DNA of 64,000 nucleotides from Dietzia natronolimnaea (GTDB taxonomy: Bacteria; Actinomycetota; Actinomycetes; Mycobacteriales; Mycobacteriaceae): NCBI RefSeq assembly GCF_039525805.1, contig NZ_BAAAHZ010000012.1; one strand, 5' to 3'. The position numbers and the translations under genes are program-made. Each line of letters begins with the position of its first letter. The first letter of the stretch is position 1. Below the pieces are notes generated by a model. It did no database searches. It saw only the letters and a list, made by a program, of their open reading frames with translations, and was not told where the DNA came from. Positions 15,966-24,857 of the stretch are shown here, one piece after another.

Positions 15966-18125
15966 GTGGCCACCAGCACTCCGATCTCGCCTGCTCGCCG
16001 CCGGCGAGGGAAGATGGCCTACCGGCACGACATCGACGGGCTCCGCGGGCTGGCCATCGCACTGGTCGTGGTGTTCCACATCTGGATGGGCCGCGTCTCC
16101 GGCGGCGTCGATGTGTTCCTCACCCTGTCCGGCTTCTTCTTCCTGGGATCGCTCCTGCGCGGCGCCTCGGACGGGCGCACCGCCCTCAACCCGATCCCCC
16201 ATCTCACGCGACTGGTCCGTCGGCTGTACCCGGCGTTGGTGGTCACGGTGGCCGCGACCGTCGTGGGGACGATCCTCATCAAGCCCCCCACCCAGTGGTC
16301 GGCGATCTTCGAACAGACCCTCGCCTCACTGCTGTACTACCAGAACTGGGAACTCGCGCTCACCTCCCAGGACTACGCGGCGGCCGACGCCACCATCTCG
16401 CCGCTGCAGCACCTGTGGTCCATGTCGGTGCAGGGCCAGTTCTATCTCGTCGCCCTCGCCGTCGTCTTGGGCCTGACCGCGATGTGGCGGCTCGTCGGGC
16501 GGGGCGGTTCGCCCAAGTGGATGCTCCTCGGAGTGGTGGCCGTGGGCACCGCGGCCTCGGTGTGGTGGTCCGCCTACGGGCAGACCGTCAACCAGCCCTG
16601 GAACTACTACGACACCGGCGCCCGGATGTGGGAGCTCCTCGTCGGTGGTCTCGTGGCGATCCTGCTGGCGGGGATCGTGCTGCCGTGGCCGTTGCGCATG
16701 CTCAGCACCGTCGCCGGGCTGGCGCTCATCGTGAGCTGCGGCTTCGTGATCGACGGCGCCGCCTACTTCCCCGGCCCCCTGGCCTGGTACCCGATCGGCG
16801 GGGCCCTGCTGATCATCCTCGGCGGCAACCTCCCCGAGGGCGAGCGCGCGACACCGCGGAGGGACCCGGTCACCTGGCTGCTGTCCGCGCGGGTGTTCCG
16901 ACGCCTGGGCGACATCTCGTACTCCCTGTACCTGTGGCACTGGCCGCTCCTCATCCTCTGGCTCTCCTACGACCGGCAGGCCGAGATCACGCTGGTGTCG
17001 GGGCTGGCGATCGTCGCGGTCTCCGTGGTGCTCGCCCTGTTGACCGAGAAGTACGTCGAGCGACCGCTGCGGATGGCCAGCCGGGCACGCGGGCGGTCCA
17101 CCCCCGCCGCCCAGAAGCGTGACTCGCTCCGCAAGGGGTCCGGACGCAACGCGCGCGATCAGCGCCGCTTCGTCCAGGCCACCGCCCTCGTCGTGGTGGC
17201 CGCGGTGGCCAGCCTCGGGACGGTCGGATGGTGGACCGCCACGTCCGCCTCCCGCTCGGCCGTGCCCTATGTCGACTCACTGACCGACCCGGACCACCCC
17301 GGGGCCCGCGCCTTCTTCGACGGCATCCCGGTCCCCGAGGACGCCGACTACGTCCCCTCACTGCTGCAGGTGGGCAACGACCTGCCCGTGAGCACCCTGG
17401 ACGGCTGCATCTCGAACTTCGAGTCGACCGAGGTGCAGATGTGCGTGTACGGCGACGTCACCGCGCCGCGCACAATCGCCTTGGTGGGTGGCTCCCACGC
17501 CGAGCACTGGATCAGCGGCCTCGACGAGGTCGGCCGACACTACGGCTTCCGGGTGGTCACGGTGCTCAAGATGGGGTGCCCGCTGACCCTGGACGCCTCG
17601 GTGTCCGACAGCGACGAGTTGCTGTACGAGAGCTGCGCCGAGTGGACGCCCGCCGCCCTGGCCGCCCTCGTGGGCCTGGCACCCGACTTCGTGTTCACCA
17701 CCGCCACCCGGCCGGTGGGGGTCGTGGGCCCGGACGTCACCCCGCGCCAGTACGTGGACCTGTGGCGTGCACTCGACCAGCAGGGCATCGGCGTGATCGC
17801 CGTCCGGGACACCCCGTGGCTCAACCAGGGCCGCGGCCCGATCCGGGCCGGGGACTGTCTGGGAGACGGCGGCACCCCCGAGGAGTGCGGGATGCCCCGG
17901 GAGCGGTCCATCGCGCCGATCAACCCGGCCGGGCTCGCCGGGGCCGGGATCGACTCGGTCCGACTGATCGACCTCACCGACGGCCTGTGCGACCCGGCGA
18001 ACTGCCCGGTCGTGGTGGGCAACGTGATCGTCTACCACGATTCCCACCACCTCTCCGGGTCGTGGGTCCGGTCCGCGTCGGGCGAACTGGCCAGGCAGAT
18101 GGGGCCCGCGACCGGCTGGTGGTGA
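15966..18125 (+). CDS. Acyltransferase-3/SGNH-type membrane O-acyltransferase
   Basis: About 719 residues. Residues ~15-400 form an OafA/OatA-like acyltransferase-3 membrane domain with ~10 helices; the opening HDIDGLRGLAIALVVVFHIW carries the active-site His and Arg, followed by SGGVDVFLTLSGFFF. After an Arg/Lys-rich linker and one more helix (~430-450), residues ~480-719 are an extracytoplasmic SGNH-like domain with GGSHAEHW and a final D-S-H-H block. Such proteins move an acyl group across the membrane and put it on a sugar or lipid. GTG 15966 has AGGAAG nine bases upstream; ATG 16014 is the alternative. It precedes glgX-treY as Rv1565c does beside treX in M. tuberculosis, so a trehalose- or glucan-linked substrate is a fair guess. 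Confidence 0.85.
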   Translation: MATSTPISPARRRRGKMAYRHDIDGLRGLAIALVVVFHIWMGRVSGGVDVFLTLSGFFFLGSLLRGASDGRTALNPIPHLTRLVRRLYPALVVTVAATVVGTILIKPPTQWSAIFEQTLASLLYYQNWELALTSQDYAAADATISPLQHLWSMSVQGQFYLVALAVVLGLTAMWRLVGRGGSPKWMLLGVVAVGTAASVWWSAYGQTVNQPWNYYDTGARMWELLVGGLVAILLAGIVLPWPLRMLSTVAGLALIVSCGFVIDGAAYFPGPLAWYPIGGALLIILGGNLPEGERATPRRDPVTWLLSARVFRRLGDISYSLYLWHWPLLILWLSYDRQAEITLVSGLAIVAVSVVLALLTEKYVERPLRMASRARGRSTPAAQKRDSLRKGSGRNARDQRRFVQATALVVVAAVASLGTVGWWTATSASRSAVPYVDSLTDPDHPGARAFFDGIPVPEDADYVPSLLQVGNDLPVSTLDGCISNFESTEVQMCVYGDVTAPRTIALVGGSHAEHWISGLDEVGRHYGFRVVTVLKMGCPLTLDASVSDSDELLYESCAEWTPAALAALVGLAPDFVFTTATRPVGVVGPDVTPRQYVDLWRALDQQGIGVIAVRDTPWLNQGRGPIRAGDCLGDGGTPEECGMPRERSIAPINPAGLAGAGIDSVRLIDLTDGLCDPANCPVVVGNVIVYHDSHHLSGSWVRSASGELARQMGPATGWW

Positions 18126-18167
18126 CCGCCGGGGGCCCGGCACAGCGGCTCCCGCCCCGAAACGCAC

Positions 18168-18173
18168 TACTGT
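18168..18173 (+). promoter_or_regulatory. -10 box of a probable leaderless glgX transcript
   Basis: TACTGT ends eight bases before the GTG at 18182, with no Shine-Dalgarno sequence between. This suggests that glgX-treY has its own promoter and is not only read through from the acyltransferase gene. Confidence 0.45.
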
Positions 18174-18181
18174 TGGGCCTT

Positions 18182-20326
18182 GTGACCAACGACGACGCGC
18201 AGCAGTCCGCCCCAGAGCTCATCCGTGCCTGGCCTGGTACCGCCTTCCCCCTCGGTGCCACGTATGACGGAACCGGCACCAACTTCGCGCTGTTCTCCGA
18301 GGTGGCCGAGCGCGTCGACCTGTGCCTGATCGACCGCGACGGCGGGGAGCAGTGCGTCGAGCTCACCGAGGTCGACGGTCATATCTGGCACTGCTATCTG
18401 TTCGGGGTGACCCCGGGGCAGCGCTATGGCTTCCGGGTGCACGGGCCGTACGAGCCCGAGAACGGTCTGCGCTGCGACCCCTCCAAGCTGTTGCTCGACC
18501 CGTACGGCAAGGCCTTCGACGGGGAGTTCGACGGCCACCCGAGCCTGCACAGCTACGACCTGGACGACCCGGGTCGACGGAACACCGAGAACTCCCTCGG
18601 TCACACCATGACCACCGTCGTGATCAACCCCTACTTCGACTGGGGAAACGACCGCGCGCCCCGGCACGAGTACCACAACACCGTGATCTACGAGGCCCAC
18701 GTCAAGGGCATGACCGCCACGCACCCCGACATCCCGGCGGAGATGCGCGGCACCTACGCCGGCATGACCCACCCGGCGATCATCGACTACCTGACCGACC
18801 TCGGCGTCACCGCGATCGAGTTGATGCCGGTGCACCAGTTCATGCAGGACCAGCGGTTGATCGACATGGGGCTGCGGAACTACTGGGGGTACAACAGCTT
18901 CGGCTTCCTGGCCCCGCACAACGAGTACGCGTTCGCGGAGAAGCCCGGTGACGCGGTGAGCGAGTTCAAGGCGATGGTCAAGGCGTTCCACGACGCCAAC
19001 ATCGAGGTGATCCTGGACGTGGTCTACAACCACACCGCGGAGGGTAACCACATGGGACCCACCATCGCGTTCCGCGGGATCGACAACCAGGCGTACTACC
19101 GTCTGGTCGAGGGCGACGAACAGCACTACATGGACTACACGGGCACCGGGAACACGCTCAACGTCCGGCACCCCCACTCCCTGCAGCTCATCATGGACTC
19201 GCTGCGGTACTGGGTCCTCGACATGCACGTCGACGGGTTCCGGTTCGATCTCGCCTCCGCCCTGGCCAGGGGGCTGCACGACGTCGACCGGTTGTCCTCG
19301 TTCTTCGATCTGGTCCAGCAGGACCCGGTGGTCAGCCAGGTCAAGCTGATCGCCGAGCCGTGGGACGTCGGCGAGGGCGGCTACCAGGTGGGCAACTTCC
19401 CGCCGCTGTGGACGGAGTGGAACGGGCAGTTCCGCGACACCGTCCGCGACTTCTGGCGGGGAGAGCCCGCCACTCTCGGCGAGTTCGCCTCCCGCCTGAC
19501 CGGCTCCTCGGACCTGTACGAGAACACCGGACGTCGCCCCACCGCCTCGATCAACTTCGTCACCGCCCACGACGGTTTCACCCTCAACGACCTGGTCAGC
19601 TACAACGAGAAACACAACGAGGCCAACGGCGAGGACGGCAACGACGGCGAGAGCCACAACCGCTCCTGGAACTGCGGGGTCGAGGGACCCACCGACGACC
19701 CCGAGGTGCTGCGTCTGCGCCACCGGCAGCGGCGCAACATGCTGACCACCCTCATCCTGTCGCAGGGCACGCCGATGATCGCCCACGGTGACGAGATCGC
19801 CCGCACGCAGGGCGGGAACAACAACGTGTACTGCCAGGACAACGAGATCGCGTGGATGAGCTGGGACCTCGACGAGGAGAAGGAAGACCTCCTCGAGTTC
19901 ACCCGCACCCTGGTCCGACTGCGGAAGGACCATCCGGTGTTCCGCCGGCGCAGGTTCTTCGGCACCGTTCTCCGCGACGACGAGGACCCGCAGGACATCG
20001 CCTGGTTCAGCCCGGACGGGTCCGAGATGACCCACAAGGACTGGGACTCCGGCTTCGGCAAGTCCCTGGCCGTCTATCTCAACGGTGAGGGCATCCACGA
20101 ACCCGACGAGCGTGGCCAGCGGATCGTCGACGACTCGTTCCTCCTGCTGTTCAACGCCCACCACGAGCCCATCGAGTTCTCGTTGTTGGGGTCCGAGTAC
20201 GCCGAGAGCTGGGAGGTCGTCCTGGACACCGCGGTCCACCTCGAGGAGCGCACCGGTGAGCTGGGGTCGGACGACACGATCACGGTGGCCGATCGCGGCA
20301 CGATCGTGCTGCGCAAGGTCACCTGA
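18182..20326 (+). CDS. glgX: Glycogen debranching enzyme GlgX/TreX
   Basis: 714-residue family 13 glycoside hydrolase that cuts alpha-1,6 branches, here probably to give linear glucan for TreY. N-terminal carbohydrate-binding (CBM48-like) region ~15-140 with PLGATYDGTGTNFALFSE; catalytic barrel ~165-560 with DVVYNHTAEG, the nucleophile block VDGFRFDLA, the acid in LIAEPWDVGEGGYQVG and the transition-state pair NFVTAHDGFTLNDL; beta-sandwich C-terminus to 714. The GTG at 18182 is preceded by a -10-like TACTGT rather than an RBS. treY begins 2 bp after its stop, so the two act in one unit, as treX-treY do in mycobacteria. Confidence 0.93.
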   Translation: MTNDDAQQSAPELIRAWPGTAFPLGATYDGTGTNFALFSEVAERVDLCLIDRDGGEQCVELTEVDGHIWHCYLFGVTPGQRYGFRVHGPYEPENGLRCDPSKLLLDPYGKAFDGEFDGHPSLHSYDLDDPGRRNTENSLGHTMTTVVINPYFDWGNDRAPRHEYHNTVIYEAHVKGMTATHPDIPAEMRGTYAGMTHPAIIDYLTDLGVTAIELMPVHQFMQDQRLIDMGLRNYWGYNSFGFLAPHNEYAFAEKPGDAVSEFKAMVKAFHDANIEVILDVVYNHTAEGNHMGPTIAFRGIDNQAYYRLVEGDEQHYMDYTGTGNTLNVRHPHSLQLIMDSLRYWVLDMHVDGFRFDLASALARGLHDVDRLSSFFDLVQQDPVVSQVKLIAEPWDVGEGGYQVGNFPPLWTEWNGQFRDTVRDFWRGEPATLGEFASRLTGSSDLYENTGRRPTASINFVTAHDGFTLNDLVSYNEKHNEANGEDGNDGESHNRSWNCGVEGPTDDPEVLRLRHRQRRNMLTTLILSQGTPMIAHGDEIARTQGGNNNVYCQDNEIAWMSWDLDEEKEDLLEFTRTLVRLRKDHPVFRRRRFFGTVLRDDEDPQDIAWFSPDGSEMTHKDWDSGFGKSLAVYLNGEGIHEPDERGQRIVDDSFLLLFNAHHEPIEFSLLGSEYAESWEVVLDTAVHLEERTGELGSDDTITVADRGTIVLRKVT

Positions 20327-20328
20327 TC

Positions 20329-22791
20329 GTGACCGCCGCGGATCTGACCGGGACCGGGCCGCTGCGCAGGGGTACGGCCCTGGCGAGCACCTACCGCATC
20401 CAACTGCGGACGCCCGCGTCCGACCCGGACGGCCGCGGGTTCGTCCTGGCCGACGTCGAGGCCCTGGTCCCCTACCTCGCCGACCTCGGCGTGGGATCGG
20501 TGTACCTGTCGCCGATCCTCGAGGCCACCCCCGGATCGACCCACGGGTACGACGTGGTGGACCCGACCACGGTCGCAGCGGAGCTCGGCGGGATCAGCGC
20601 ACTGCGGTCGCTGCGGGCCGCCTGCCGGGAGCACGACCTGGGCCTGGTGGTGGACATCGTCCCCAACCACCTGGGTGTGGACCGTCCGGCGGCGAACCGC
20701 TGGTGGTGGGATGCGTTGCGCCGGGGCCCGGAGTCGCCGTATTTCACGTACTTCGACTTCGACACCGAGCCCGCCAACGGGGCGGACGGCCGGATAGCGA
20801 TCCCGGTGTTGGGTTCACCGGAGGACGTCGACCAGCTCGTCGTCGTCACCCCCACCGACACCGCCACAGACACCGACACCTCCGACACGGACGCTGCGGA
20901 GGCCGAGCTGCACTTCTACGACCATCGCTTCCCTGTGGCCCCCGGCACCGGGGGCGGGACCGCGCAACAGGTGCACGACCGCCAGCACTACCGGTTGGTC
21001 CACTGGCGGGAGCCGCTCCTGGGCTACCGGCGGTTCTTCACCGTGACCGGGCTGGCCGGGCTGCGCCAGGAGGACCCGGCGGTCTTCGACGCCACCCACG
21101 CCGAGGTGGCCCGCTGGTGCGAGGAGGATCTGGTCGACGGCATCCGGGTCGACCACCCCGACGGTCTCGCCGATCCCGTGGGCTACACCCGGCGTCTCCG
21201 CGGGCTGGCCGGCGAGGACCGGTGGCTGCTGGTGGAGAAGATCCTCGCGCCCGCCGAAGTGCTCGAGCCCGCCATGCCCGTCGACGGGACCACGGGATAC
21301 GACGCCCTCCGGCTGATCGACCAGATGTTGGTGGACCGGGGCGGACAGGCGCGGTTGACCGAGCTGGCCTCCCGGTACTGCGGCGGCCCCGGCGACGAGG
21401 AGCAGGTCCACGATCAGTCCGCCCGTCTCAAGCGGCAGATCGTCCTGGAGGACCTCGCCCCCGAACTGGGCCGCCTGACCCGCGCGGTGCGGCGTGAGGC
21501 CGCCCTCGGCGGGGAGCCGAGTGTCGTGACGGGTGGTGACGACGAGGGGGCCCTCCTCCGCGAGGCGTTGGTCTCGGTGATCGAGCGCACGCCCGCCTAT
21601 CGCGCCGACTATCCCGTCCTCCGCGGGACCCTGCCCGCGATACTGGACGATCTGCACCGCGACCGCCCCGAACTGGCTCCCGTGCTGGGTCTCGTGGCCG
21701 GGGCTCTGGCCCGTGGTGCCGAGGCCTCGAGCCGGTTGGCGCAGGTGACCGGTGCGGCCACCGCCAAGGCCGAGGAGGACCGCCTGTTCTACCGGCTCGG
21801 CCGGCTGGTCTCGCTCAACGAGGTCGGCGGTTCACCGGGGCGGATGGGCATGCAGGTGGAGGCCTTCCACCTCGCGATGGCCGAACGCGCGCTCGCCTCC
21901 CCCCTGGCCATGACGGCGCTCAGCACCCACGACACCAAGCGGGGCGAGGACGTGCGCGCCCGGATCTCGGTCCTCTCCCAGCTGCCCGACGAGTGGGCGG
22001 ATCTGGTCTCCGAGGTGTTCCGGACGTTCCCCCCGCCCGCCGAGGACGCGGGCTACTTCCTGCTCCAGGTGATCGTGGGGGTGTGGCCGGAGCGCGACGA
22101 TCCCGCCGACGACCTGCGGTCCCGCCTGCACGACTACGCCGACAAGGCCCTACGTGAGGCCGCCGTGCACACCACCTGGACCGATCAGGACGCGGACTTC
22201 GAGTCCGCCGCCCACCGGTGGATCGACACCCTGCTCGACTCGGGCGGCGCGTTGCTCACCCCGTTCGTCGACCGCATCGCCCCCGCCGGGCGTGACAACT
22301 CGTTGATCGCCAAGGCGACACAACTGCTGTCCCCCGGGGTCCCCGACGTCTACCAGGGCACGGAGGTGTGGGAGGACTCGCTGGTCGACCCGGACAACCG
22401 CCGGTTCGTGGACTACGAGCCCCTGCGGTCCGGCGCGGTGGCCCGCGGCGGGCACCCCAAGTTCGCGCTGGTCCGTGAGGCACTGCGGATCCGGCGTGCG
22501 CATCCGGCGGCGATGGCGGCCGGCGCGCACGTCCCGCTTCCGGTGCGGGGGCCCGCCGCCGCCGACGTGGTGGCGTTCACCAGGTTCGTCGACGGGCGTG
22601 CGACGGTCGGCATGATCGCCAGGCGGCGGACCGCGGTGGTCGGGGCCGGCGAGTTCGGCGGAACCGAGGTCCTGCTCCCGGAGGGCACCTGGGTGGTTCG
22701 CCCGGACGGCTCGTCGATCTCCGGCCGGGTGGACGTCGGTGACCTGCTGGCCGGGTCGCCGGTCGTGCTGATCGTCCGCTCGGACGACTGA
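20329..22791 (+). CDS. treY: Maltooligosyltrehalose synthase
   Basis: 820-residue family 13 enzyme that turns the reducing end of maltooligosaccharides into a trehalose unit by transglucosylation. Motifs: STYRIQLR at the start, DLGVGSVYLSPI, VDIVPNHLGVDRPAANRWWWD, the nucleophile region DGIRVDHPDGLADPVGY, the acid region WLLVEKIL, STHDTKRGEDVRARI and PDVYQGTEVWEDSLVDPDNRR. The GTG start is 2 bp after glgX. Around residues 173-190 there is a Thr/Asp-rich insert made by a repeated GACACC-like DNA stretch (20848-20895), in a surface loop between barrel elements. Works with treZ, located 3.7 kb downstream. Confidence 0.93.
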   Translation: MTAADLTGTGPLRRGTALASTYRIQLRTPASDPDGRGFVLADVEALVPYLADLGVGSVYLSPILEATPGSTHGYDVVDPTTVAAELGGISALRSLRAACREHDLGLVVDIVPNHLGVDRPAANRWWWDALRRGPESPYFTYFDFDTEPANGADGRIAIPVLGSPEDVDQLVVVTPTDTATDTDTSDTDAAEAELHFYDHRFPVAPGTGGGTAQQVHDRQHYRLVHWREPLLGYRRFFTVTGLAGLRQEDPAVFDATHAEVARWCEEDLVDGIRVDHPDGLADPVGYTRRLRGLAGEDRWLLVEKILAPAEVLEPAMPVDGTTGYDALRLIDQMLVDRGGQARLTELASRYCGGPGDEEQVHDQSARLKRQIVLEDLAPELGRLTRAVRREAALGGEPSVVTGGDDEGALLREALVSVIERTPAYRADYPVLRGTLPAILDDLHRDRPELAPVLGLVAGALARGAEASSRLAQVTGAATAKAEEDRLFYRLGRLVSLNEVGGSPGRMGMQVEAFHLAMAERALASPLAMTALSTHDTKRGEDVRARISVLSQLPDEWADLVSEVFRTFPPPAEDAGYFLLQVIVGVWPERDDPADDLRSRLHDYADKALREAAVHTTWTDQDADFESAAHRWIDTLLDSGGALLTPFVDRIAPAGRDNSLIAKATQLLSPGVPDVYQGTEVWEDSLVDPDNRRFVDYEPLRSGAVARGGHPKFALVREALRIRRAHPAAMAAGAHVPLPVRGPAAADVVAFTRFVDGRATVGMIARRRTAVVGAGEFGGTEVLLPEGTWVVRPDGSSISGRVDVGDLLAGSPVVLIVRSDD

Positions 22792-22797
22792 CCGGCC

Positions 22798-23163
22798 CTA
22801 CCCGCGGCCCTGGAGGCGGTCGGTCTCGCGTCGCTCTCGCTTGGTCGGCCGCCCCGCTCCCCTCTCCCGCCGCGGCTGTGAGGCCAGCACCTCCCTGGGA
22901 GGGGGCGGTGGCGAGTGATCGATGTAGCAGGTCACGGCGACGGGGGCGCCCACCCGTTTGTTGACCGTCCGGACCACCTCGAGGACGCGGATCCGACCGA
23001 GCGTGCCCGTCACCTGGACGCGATCTCCGGGCACGACGGCCTTCGACGGTGGCACCGCCTCCCCGTTGACCTTGACGTGCCCGCCGCGGCAGGCGGCCGC
23101 CGCCTTGGTCCGCGACGGGAACAGCCGCACCGACCACGTCCACGCGTCCACCCGCACTGCCAT
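22798..23163 (-). CDS. S4-domain RNA-binding protein (Hsp15-like)
   Basis: 121 residues. The S4 domain covers ~1-60: MAVRVDAWTWSVRLFPSRT, AAAACRGGHVKVNGEAV and PGDRVQV are the standard blocks of heat-shock protein 15-type RNA binders, which attach to stalled 50S subunits carrying peptidyl-tRNA in E. coli. The C-terminus is basic and disordered (RRERGAGRPTKRERRETDRLQ). ATG 23163 has a TATCCT box six bases upstream and no RBS, so the mRNA is probably leaderless. It is convergent with treY, 6 bp apart, and is not part of the trehalose pathway. Confidence 0.83.
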   Translation of the reverse strand: MAVRVDAWTWSVRLFPSRTKAAAACRGGHVKVNGEAVPPSKAVVPGDRVQVTGTLGRIRVLEVVRTVNKRVGAPVAVTCYIDHSPPPPPREVLASQPRRERGAGRPTKRERRETDRLQGRG

Positions 23164-23169
23164 AGGGCG

Positions 23170-23175
23170 AGGATA
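23170..23175 (-). promoter_or_regulatory. -10 box of a probable leaderless S4-protein transcript
   Basis: Minus-strand TATCCT ends six bases before the ATG at 23163, and no ribosome-binding site lies between. Confidence 0.45.
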
Positions 23176-23191
23176 GCGAGACCGGTCGTCG

Positions 23192-24172
23192 CTAACCGGT
23201 CGGGACACCGTCACGGGGTGTCCGCGCGGCGGCCAGCCGGGTCTCGAGCTCCCGCGCCGCCCGAAGCAGTCCGTCGGGGCCGAGGACGCGGAACCCGGCG
23301 TCGAAACGCACGACCGCGGCGATCACGCCGGCCCAGGACCACGACCCGAGCGTCACCCGGGTGGAGTGCGCCGACAGCGCCTCGACCTCGCCGTCGTGCA
23401 CCCAGCGGGCCACGTCAATCACGGGGAGGTCGATCACGACCTCCCCGACGCACGGCCACGCGTCGTCGTGGGCGGACCCCTTCGACCGGCTCGCGAGGAA
23501 TCCCGTCGCGGTGCCGGTCGGGATCCCCCTGGCCTCGAAGGCGGGACCGGTGGGTAGTCGTGGGGTCATGCGATCCAGCCGGAACGTGCGCCAGTCGTCC
23601 CTGTCCAGGTCCCACGCGACCAGGTACCAGCGTCCGTTCCGCGCCACCACCCCGTGCGGTTGTGTCCGCCGGGACGGTGAATCGGGGTCGCGGTAGCCGA
23701 AGCGCAGGGTCATCCTCCTCCGCACCGCCTCGCTGACGGCCTCCACGACGGCGGGGGTGACGCCGGTGGAGTCGACTCCGGTGGGGTGGGCTGAGTTGTC
23801 GAACCGGATCCCGTCGATCCGGTGCCGCAGTCGTGAGGGCATCACCTGTCGTACAGTCGCCAGCGCGCGGTGCGCGGCATCACCCATCTCGACACCCGCG
23901 GCGGCCGAGTGTCGCAGGGCGATGGCGATCGCGACCGCCTGGTCGTCGTCGAACCTCAGGGGCGGCAACTCCGTCCCCGACTCCATCCGGTACCCGCCGT
24001 CGGGCCCCTTCACCGCCTGGATCCGGTACCCCAACTCGCGGAGGCGGTCCACGTCACGACGCACGGTGCGGGTCGTCACCTCCAGGCGCTGCGCCAACTC
24101 CTCACCCCGCCAACTCCTCGGGGACTGCAAGAGGGAGAGCAACGCCAGTGTCCGCTCGGGAGCTCCGCTCAT
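23192..24172 (-). CDS. YafY-type HTH/WYL-domain transcriptional regulator
   Basis: 326 residues. Residues ~1-60 are a DeoR/HTH_11-type winged helix (RTLALLSLLQSPRSWRGEELAQRL, VTTRTVRRDVDRLRELGYRI, DGGYRM); ~135-230 is the WYL domain with HGVVARNGRWYLVAWDLDRDDWRTFRLDRM; the C-terminal WCX extension has DARWVHDGEVEALSAHSTRVTL-type blocks. WYL regulators usually sense a nucleotide-like or other small ligand and often control a neighbour. It is divergent from a VOC/PhnB-like gene, and a perfect inverted repeat lies in its own upstream region (24193-24211), so it probably regulates itself and that gene. ATG 24172 matches the family N-terminus. Confidence 0.86.
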   Translation of the reverse strand: MSGAPERTLALLSLLQSPRSWRGEELAQRLEVTTRTVRRDVDRLRELGYRIQAVKGPDGGYRMESGTELPPLRFDDDQAVAIAIALRHSAAAGVEMGDAAHRALATVRQVMPSRLRHRIDGIRFDNSAHPTGVDSTGVTPAVVEAVSEAVRRRMTLRFGYRDPDSPSRRTQPHGVVARNGRWYLVAWDLDRDDWRTFRLDRMTPRLPTGPAFEARGIPTGTATGFLASRSKGSAHDDAWPCVGEVVIDLPVIDVARWVHDGEVEALSAHSTRVTLGSWSWAGVIAAVVRFDAGFRVLGPDGLLRAARELETRLAAARTPRDGVPTG

Positions 24173-24192
24173 GGTCCCATTCTCTTGGAAAA

Positions 24193-24211
24193 GAGGACAT
24201 CTGGTGTCCTC
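24193..24211. promoter_or_regulatory. Inverted repeat between the WYL regulator and the VOC gene, candidate operator
   Basis: GAGGACA - 5 bp - TGTCCTC is a perfect 7-bp inverted repeat about 20 bp upstream of the WYL regulator's ATG and 67 bp upstream of the VOC gene. It falls where the regulator's -35 region would lie. Confidence 0.5.
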
Positions 24212-24277
24212 GAGCCCCGACACGATGGAGCCAAGCGGCAGGTCGCCGCGGATCCGGTCCCACCCGAGGGAGTCACC

Positions 24278-24733
24278 ATGTCAGTCACCACCACCACACA
24301 TCTCAACCTGCCCGGCACCGCACGGGAGGCGCTCGCGCACTACCAGCGCGCCTTCGGCGGCGAGGTGCACATCACGACCTATGGCGAGGTCGGGATGCCC
24401 CAGGACGCCCCGGACGCCGGGAAGGTGGGCGTCGGCCGCGTCACCGCGGACTGCGGCTTCAGCGTCATGGCGTACGACATCCCCGGACGCGACGAGCCCT
24501 TCGGTGGTCTCACGACCCGCCAGAACGGCATGACGGTGACCGATCAGCCGTTCTTCGTCTCCGTCAGCGTCAGCTCCCTCGGTGAGGCGGAGGGGTACTG
24601 GAGCGCACTCGCCGAGGGTGCGACGGTCGTCGAGCCCCTCGCGGCGTCCGCGTGGAGCGCCGGCTTCGGGATGCTGACGGACCGGTTCGGCGTCACCTGG
24701 AGCGTGGACGTGGCCGGGAACCCGGCGGACTGA
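24278..24733 (+). CDS. VOC-family (PhnB/glyoxalase-like) protein
   Basis: 151 residues of the vicinal-oxygen-chelate fold in the PhnB-like branch: THLNLPGTAREALAHYQRAFGGEV at the start, VMAYDIPG in the first half, VSVSSLGEAEGYWSALAEGA in the second module and the C-terminal GMLTDRFGVTWSVDV. Members include 3-demethylubiquinone methyltransferase-like proteins without proven activity and resistance or glyoxalase enzymes; function here is unknown. The ATG at 24278 follows GAGGGAG at seven bases. It is divergent from the WYL regulator and likely its target. Confidence 0.83.
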   Translation: MSVTTTTHLNLPGTAREALAHYQRAFGGEVHITTYGEVGMPQDAPDAGKVGVGRVTADCGFSVMAYDIPGRDEPFGGLTTRQNGMTVTDQPFFVSVSVSSLGEAEGYWSALAEGATVVEPLAASAWSAGFGMLTDRFGVTWSVDVAGNPAD

Positions 24734-24857
24734 TCCCACCGCGGTCACCCGGTTGCACGAAGGATCCGGCCGGGGCTCGGGACGGGCCCCGGCCGGGGGC
24801 CGCGTGCCCCCCGTGCGAGACTGACATCACAGTCCCGCACGACCTCCTGGAGGGCCC

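Noticed and set aside
17228..18181. Upstream extension of the glgX frame over the acyltransferase gene
   Set aside because: It overlaps a clear gene in another frame; GlgX homology starts just after the GTG at 18182.
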